Origin: UBA4738 sp002413305
GTDB lineage: Bacteria > Actinomycetota > UBA4738
Length of the DNA: 44,505 bases
Assembly: GCA_036847185.1 (NCBI GenBank)
Contig: DAIUAM010000029.1
Location: forward strand, 1 to 44,505
Direction of reading: 5' to 3'
In this document: positions 40,160 through 44,505 of the stretch, in pieces
Layout: every line of letters starts with the position of its first letter
Position numbering within the stretch: position 1 is the stretch's first letter
Notes under the pieces: model-generated
The model's database searches: none
What the model was told of the DNA's origin: nothing
What the model saw: the letters and a program-made list of their open reading frames with translations, nothing else
Position numbers and translations under genes: made by a program

Positions 40160-40585
40160 CTACTTCTTCGTCTCCCAGAAGACCCCGTCGATCTCCTTGA
40201 TGAGGTCGAGCAAGCCTTGGCCCTGCGCCGGGTCCTGCGACTTCTTCGCGTCGCCGGCGGCCTTGGTGGCCCGCCAGAAGAGGTCGTGGAGCTGCGGGTG
40301 CGCCTCGAGGTGCTCGGGCTTGAAGTAGTCGGTCCACAGCACCCACAGGTGGTGCTTCACGAGGTCGGCGCGATCCTCCTTGATCAGCAGGCAGCGGGCG
40401 CGGAAGTCGTCTGCCGACTCCGATGGCTTCTTCTGGTTCTCGGCGTCCTGGTACTTCGTCTGGATCTTCTGCACGGACTCGGCTTCGATCCGGGCCTGGG
40501 CCGGGTCGTACACGCCGCACGGAAGGTCGCAGTGCGCGTGGGCGAGGCGACTCGGCTCCAGAAGTGCGGCGAGCTTCGCCAGCAT
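40160..40585 (-). CDS. sodN: Nickel superoxide dismutase
   Basis: The Ni-dependent enzyme dismutating superoxide in the cytoplasm. A 17-residue propeptide ends at AHA, followed by the nickel hook HCDLPCGVYD (His18, Cys19, Cys23). The remaining helical-bundle sequence is typical (PAQARIEAESV, WTDYFKPEHLEAHPQLHDLFW). The length of 141 residues fits. GGAGG lies 4 bases before the ATG. Cleavage after Ala17 by the divergent sodX product exposes His1, which is required for nickel binding. Expression would depend on nickel supply. Confidence 0.96.
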   Translation of the reverse strand: MLAKLAALLEPSRLAHAHCDLPCGVYDPAQARIEAESVQKIQTKYQDAENQKKPSESADDFRARCLLIKEDRADLVKHHLWVLWTDYFKPEHLEAHPQLHDLFWRATKAAGDAKKSQDPAQGQGLLDLIKEIDGVFWETKK

Positions 40586-40655
40586 CGTGCCTCCTTTCGA
40601 ACTGCCGAACGGGCGCTTGACGGTCAGGCAGCAACGCTATCACGCTCTCCGAATC

Positions 40656-41084
40656 GTGCATTCCGAGACGAACCGACACCGTCGATCCCGGCGCCTCTTC
40701 CGGTTGCTGGCGGCCGCCGCGGTGCTGGCGTGGTGGGTGCCGCGGCGCCCGTTCCGCGTCGCGGTGGACGGCGAGAGCATGCGACCCACGCTCGAACCGG
40801 GCGACTTCGTCATCGCCACACGACCACGACGGGTGGTTCGTGGTTCGCTCGTCCTGGTCGAACACCCTCGCCGGCCCGGGTACGAGATGGTCAAGCGGGT
40901 CGCCGCGCTCCCCGGTGAGGAGGCCGGCCCCTTCTTGCTCGGCCCGGCCGAGTTCTGGCTGCTCGGCGACAACGGGGACCGAAGCACCGACAGTCGGCAG
41001 TTCGGGCCGGTCGACCGGTCGGCCGTGCGAGGCATCATCGCCTGGCGCTACTGGCCGCTCAGCCGGGCCGGCCGGGTGGGCTGA
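40656..41084 (+). CDS. sodX: Ni-SOD maturation protease (S26 signal-peptidase family)
   Basis: A 142-residue S26-type peptidase of the SodX kind, encoded next to sodN. An N-terminal hydrophobic segment (LFRLLAAAAVLAWWV) is followed by the catalytic Ser41 (VDGESMRPTLEPGD) and Lys80 (YEMVKRVAALPG). The closing box is LLGDNGDRSTDSRQFGPVDRSAVRG. It removes the SodN propeptide. The GTG at 40656 gives the expected N-terminus; sequence further upstream in frame is antisense to sodN. The 70-bp divergent gap must hold both promoters; a TTGACG is present but no clear partner -10. Confidence 0.92.
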   Translation: MHSETNRHRRSRRLFRLLAAAAVLAWWVPRRPFRVAVDGESMRPTLEPGDFVIATRPRRVVRGSLVLVEHPRRPGYEMVKRVAALPGEEAGPFLLGPAEFWLLGDNGDRSTDSRQFGPVDRSAVRGIIAWRYWPLSRAGRVG

Positions 41085-41093
41085 AAAGAGGCT

Positions 41094-42483
41094 TCACGCC
41101 CGGCTCGCCGCCGGTGGGTAGCGAACCACGGCCATGGTGAGATCCGAACCGTGCACCTGGCGCGCCATGCCGAGCGCCTCCTCGACGGTCGCGGCCGGTT
41201 CGAACCCGGCATGGCGAACCAGGTGCGGCTGTTCGGCGCCGGCCACGATCACTCGCCCGGCGTGGCGAAGGCGCTTCAGTGGATACAGGGCCATGACGGC
41301 GTGCGTCGGATGGAACCCGAATCCGGTCCGGTACTTGTCCACGTAGTCCCCGCGCGCGGCGAGCTCCGGTTCGAATAACTCCCGCGCCTCGTTGGGATCG
41401 CGGGTGACCGGCAGGACCCGCTCCCACACCTCGCGGTAGGAGGGGTGATGGACGTCGTCCCACCGGTCCCGACACGGCGTGGCCAGCACCACCGTGCAAC
41501 CGGGCACGCCCAGGGCCTCGACCATCCCACCCAGGTAGCCGAGGCCGGTGGAGATCAGCTCGAGGATGGGATTGAGGTGGCTGAACGCCGCGTACGGGCT
41601 CCAGTCCGGTACGCCGTAGAGCACCACGTCCACACGCTCGTCCAGGAGCTCCCGGCGCGGCGGCTGGTGCTCGCGGGTCAGGCGGAGGATCTCTGCCCTG
41701 GTCGCACCCACGCTCCCGCCCAGGACGGTGTGGACCTGCATCGGGTTGGAAAGGATCGTCTCCAGCTTGAAGAAGCGCTTCGGGCCGAGCTCGCGTTCGA
41801 CCACCACGCCCATCCGGTCGAGCATGTCGTGCATCCGGTTCTTCTCGGTGGACATGCTCATCGTGTCGGGCGAATGGTGCGCGTGGATCGAGGCGTAGCT
41901 CGAAAGCCCCACGCAGATCGACTTCCATCCGCCGCTGAAGCCGCGGGTGGTCGAAGCGTTCAGATAGACGGTCAGGTCCGCGTCGACGGCGAGGCGGTTG
42001 AGTTCGACCGGCGCGCCTTCCTCGGTCTCTCCGAGGCGCACCAGTCCTTCCGGGTCCTCGGCGTCGTGGCAGAGCAGGCGGCCGGCAGCGGCGAACCGGC
42101 CCCACGACGTCCTGGCCCAGGATGCGGGCCAGCTCGTCGTGCGTGAACTTGCGGTGCAACGCGTTCGCGCACAGCAGGGTGATGCTTCCCTCTTCGACTC
42201 CGGCGCGGGAGAGCGCGTCCAGGACCAGCGGCATGGCCGTGGCCCACAGCGGCGCGTAGCACGGGACGGTCGGGTCGTCGAAGGCCACGACGACCCTTCG
42301 GGCGCCTCGCGACATCTCCTCCAGCGGCGGCGTGTCGACCGGGTGCTCCAGCGCGTCGCGCGCCGTTCCGGCGAGGTCCTCGGTCGGAGGGAGCGGCAGG
42401 GTGATCCCGGGCCCGACCACACGCGCGTCGTTCGGCAGCTCGGCGTCGATCCAGCCATCCCCGAACACCAGGCGATCGTGCAT
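41094..42483 (-). pseudogene. LarA-family (DUF2088) protein, interrupted by a single-base frameshift
   Basis: Two adjoining frames give one LarA-type protein of about 462 residues. The first part (from ATG 42483) has VVVAFDDPTVPCYAPLWATAMPL and LLCANALHRKFTHDELARILGQDVVG. The second continues as RFAAAGRLLCHDAEDPEGLV, GFSGGWKSICVGLSSYASIHAHHSP. The join is at a run of four C on the plus strand (42100-42103); three would restore the frame. LarA homologues use a nickel-pincer nucleotide. The anchoring Lys (GGWK) and the His 16 residues later are kept, but the position ten residues before the Lys is Ser, not His, so it is probably not a lactate racemase. Either a recent pseudogene or a sequencing/assembly error. 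Confidence 0.78.
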
Positions 42484-42509
42484 GACCGCCGAAGCCTAGC
42501 GAGGGTGGG

Positions 42510-44000
42510 TCAGCCCCGCTCGGCCGGGCCTGCTCCCCGTTCGATGCGCCACGGCCCGCCCGTCTCGGGGGCGGAGAGCTGGATCACCCCGTCGGCCTCG
42601 GTCCGGAGCCGGAACCGGCGGAGGCGTTCGCCATCCCGCTCCTCGATCCAGGACGCGAGGACCTCGACGGGCGCTTCCTCGCCGCCGAACACCACCGTTC
42701 GCGGCACCTCGTCGGCGCGTCCGCCCGCGTAGAACCGTAGCTCAGCCCACTGCGGCCGGCGGACCCACACCGGGAGTGCCGGCGTCAGGAGCGCATACAC
42801 CACCCCTACCAGGAACAGCAGCCATCCCGCCGTGACGCGGGGGATCAGCAGGACGGCCAGGCCGGCCGCGGCGACCCGAGACATGGAGTACGTGATGTCG
42901 TACACAGCGAACACGCGCCCCCGGAAGCGGTCGGGCACCGCCTCCTGGACCATGGTGTCGACAGGGATCTTCCGCCACGCGAACGTGAGCCCCAGGACGA
43001 ACGACGTCAGCAGGATCGTTACCCCGCCGATGTCCGGCGCGACCGCCAGGCAGACCACCGCGGCCAGGGCGAACGCCACCGCCACGATGCGGGGCTTCTC
43101 CATGCGCTCCTCGAACAGCCCCACCGTCAGCGTCCCGGCCAGCACCCCGGCGCCGCCGGCCGCGATGATGTTCCCGTAGGACCCCACCCCTTGGTGGAAG
43201 CGCTGCTTGAACACCACCAGGGACAGCACGGTGACGAAGCCCACCAGGAACTGGTCGGCAGAGATGCAGGTGATCGAACCCGCCGCCACCGGCGTCGCCG
43301 CCAGGCGCTTCGCCCCGGACCATAGGTCGGCGAATACCCGGCTCAGCTCGGCACGCACGGACGCGTCGGGGCGCACGGCGCGAAGCGGCTGGTGGATGCG
43401 GGTGGCCAGGAACCCCGCCAAGAGGTACAGCGCCGCCCCCGCCCACAGCACGCTTGTCGCCCCGAGAGGCTTCACCAGCTTCGTTCCAACGACGATCCCG
43501 ACGAACGTCACCACCGTCCCACCAACGGTCGACATCGAGTTCGCCATGAGCAGGTCCTGGTCGGCCACCAGCGAGGGGATCGACGAGGTGGCGGTCGTCA
43601 GGAAGAACCGGTTCAGCGAAACGACCAGGAGCGCCGGCACGTAGAGCCAGATCGAGGTGCCTCCCAGTGGGATCAGGACCACGACGGCAGCCGCCTTCAG
43701 CACCGGCGTCGCGAGCAGGATGCGTCTGCGGCTCCACCGGTCGATCAGCACGCCCGAGAGAGGCCCGAGGACCGAGAAGGGGATCACCAGCAGCGCGTAC
43801 GCCTTCGCCACGCCGGCCGCGGTCGAGTGTCCCTCGGGGTTCAGGAAGACGATCTCGGCGACCAGGTACGCCTGGAAGAACCCGTCGGCGAGCTGGCTGG
43901 CCAGCCGACAGGCGAGCAGGAGGGAGAAGTCGGGGGACCGAAGCGCCGAACGGGCGCGGGCGAACGTCCCCGGGGCACGCGCCTGCGATCCGGCGCTCAC
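42510..44000 (-). CDS. MFS transporter with C-terminal soluble domain
   Basis: A 496-residue major facilitator of the EntS/MFS_3 type. About 12 helices occupy residues 25-405 (SPDFSLLLACRLASQLADGFFQAYLVAEI; GPLSGVLIDRWSRRRILL as the loop 2-3 motif). A hydrophilic tail of about 90 residues follows (GEEAPVEVLASWIEERDGERLRRFRLRTEADGVIQLS). It reads like a small beta-rich domain found alone in other actinobacterial proteins; its role is unknown. GTG start at 44000. Drug, siderophore or metabolite export cannot be distinguished. It is followed after 26 bp by the LarA-like gene. Confidence 0.88.
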   Translation of the reverse strand: MSAGSQARAPGTFARARSALRSPDFSLLLACRLASQLADGFFQAYLVAEIVFLNPEGHSTAAGVAKAYALLVIPFSVLGPLSGVLIDRWSRRRILLATPVLKAAAVVVLIPLGGTSIWLYVPALLVVSLNRFFLTTATSSIPSLVADQDLLMANSMSTVGGTVVTFVGIVVGTKLVKPLGATSVLWAGAALYLLAGFLATRIHQPLRAVRPDASVRAELSRVFADLWSGAKRLAATPVAAGSITCISADQFLVGFVTVLSLVVFKQRFHQGVGSYGNIIAAGGAGVLAGTLTVGLFEERMEKPRIVAVAFALAAVVCLAVAPDIGGVTILLTSFVLGLTFAWRKIPVDTMVQEAVPDRFRGRVFAVYDITYSMSRVAAAGLAVLLIPRVTAGWLLFLVGVVYALLTPALPVWVRRPQWAELRFYAGGRADEVPRTVVFGGEEAPVEVLASWIEERDGERLRRFRLRTEADGVIQLSAPETGGPWRIERGAGPAERG

Positions 44001-44017
44001 GCCCGTGATGCTCTAGC

Positions 44018-44505
44018 TCAGGCGGTGTGTGCGTCGAAGAACGCGGACCAGTCGGCCTTCTTCGACGCACCGTTCCCCTGGATGAACTCCTCGACCATCT
44101 CCCGGGCGGCTTCGTCGCTGAACTGCACCGGCGGCGACTTCATGAAGTACGCGCTGGGCCCGATCAGCGGGCCGGCCACGCCGCGGTCGAGGGCCAGCCG
44201 GCAGCACCGGATGGCGTCGATCACGATCCCAGCCGAATTCGGCGAGTCCCACACTTCGAGCTTCATCTCGACGGTGAGCGGGACATCGCCGAAGGCCGTC
44301 CCTTCCAGCCGGATCTGCGCCCACTTCCGGTCCTGCAACCACGGCACGTAGTCCGACGGCCCGATGTGGATGTTCTCCTTGTCGAGGTTCTCGCGCAGCT
44401 GGCTCTGCACCGACTGCGTCTTGGAGATCTTCTTCGACGTCAGGCGCTCCCGCTCGAGCATGTTCATGAAGTCCATGTTGCCGCCGAAGTTCAGCTGGTA
44501 GGTCC
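44018..44505 (-). CDS. ino1: Inositol-3-phosphate synthase, C-terminal part (5' end outside window)
   Basis: The frame is open to the window edge (TYQLNFGGNMDFMNMLERERLTSKKISKTQSV). This is the catalytic core of NAD-dependent myo-inositol-1-phosphate synthase, which converts glucose 6-phosphate to inositol 3-phosphate. The family continues as VPWLQDRKWAQIRLEG, VEMKLEVWDSPNSAGIVIDAIRCCRLALDRGVAGPL and SAYFMKSPPVQ, all present. The stop is at 44018. In actinobacteria the product feeds phosphatidylinositol and mycothiol synthesis. About two thirds of the gene lies beyond the window. Confidence 0.96.
   Translation of the reverse strand, partial: TYQLNFGGNMDFMNMLERERLTSKKISKTQSVQSQLRENLDKENIHIGPSDYVPWLQDRKWAQIRLEGTAFGDVPLTVEMKLEVWDSPNSAGIVIDAIRCCRLALDRGVAGPLIGPSAYFMKSPPVQFSDEAAREMVEEFIQGNGASKKADWSAFFDAHTA

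Overview
The window is about 44.5 kb of high-GC chromosome around a replication origin, almost certainly from an actinomycete-type bacterium (Actinomycetota), probably an uncultivated lineage. The evidence is gene order. Leftward from the origin run dnaA, dnaN, recF, dciA (DUF721), gyrB, gyrA, a DUF3566 membrane protein and tRNA-Ile. Rightward run rpmH, rnpA, yidD, yidC, jag, rsmG, parA and parB, and further right the block cwlM, trxA, trxB, anti-sigma, ECF sigma, (kinase), murJ, DUF6049, mutT, pcnA. Both blocks match the order around the mycobacterial origin. Ni-superoxide dismutase and inositol-phosphate synthase fit the same phylum.

Left edge (1-2530): layered mobile DNA. An IS30-family transposase end lies inside an IS3-family element, which itself abuts a shortened ParB-like gene. 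That gene belongs to a small operon with an excisionase-like protein. This operon sits against the 5' half of a tRNA-Ile gene whose 3' half is missing, so an integrative element appears to have entered tRNA-Ile at the anticodon stem-loop.

Origin region (2600-19370): replication and topology genes on the minus strand, ribosome/RNase P/membrane insertase/segregation genes on the plus strand. A perfect DnaA box overlaps the dnaA start codon with an adjacent DnaA-box-like palindrome, and a perfect 16-bp parS overlaps the rsmG start codon. GyrA carries Met at the quinolone-determining position 83.

Catabolic insert (19364-27261), between parB and cwlM: malonyl-CoA synthetase, an amidase-signature enzyme, a barbiturase/cyanuric-acid-hydrolase family ring opener and a three-subunit molybdenum hydroxylase. 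Together they can be read as a complete oxidative pyrimidine pathway: uracil (or a related ring) to barbiturate, ureidomalonate, malonate plus urea, and malonyl-CoA. This is the most interesting inference in the window.

Envelope/redox block (27258-38607): cwlM-like amidase, thioredoxin, thioredoxin reductase, anti-sigma, ECF sigma, a membrane Ser/Thr kinase, a small TadE-like protein, MurJ, DUF6049, Nudix, YbaK-like deacylase and a KGG-repeat protein, many joined by 4-bp stop/start overlaps. In mycobacteria a pseudokinase domain is fused to MurJ. Here the equivalent kinase is a separate gene with an apparently complete catalytic site.

Right end (38731-44505): CCA-adding enzyme, Ni-SOD with its maturation protease, a LarA-like gene broken by one extra base, an MFS transporter with a soluble tail, and the 3' part of inositol-3-phosphate synthase.
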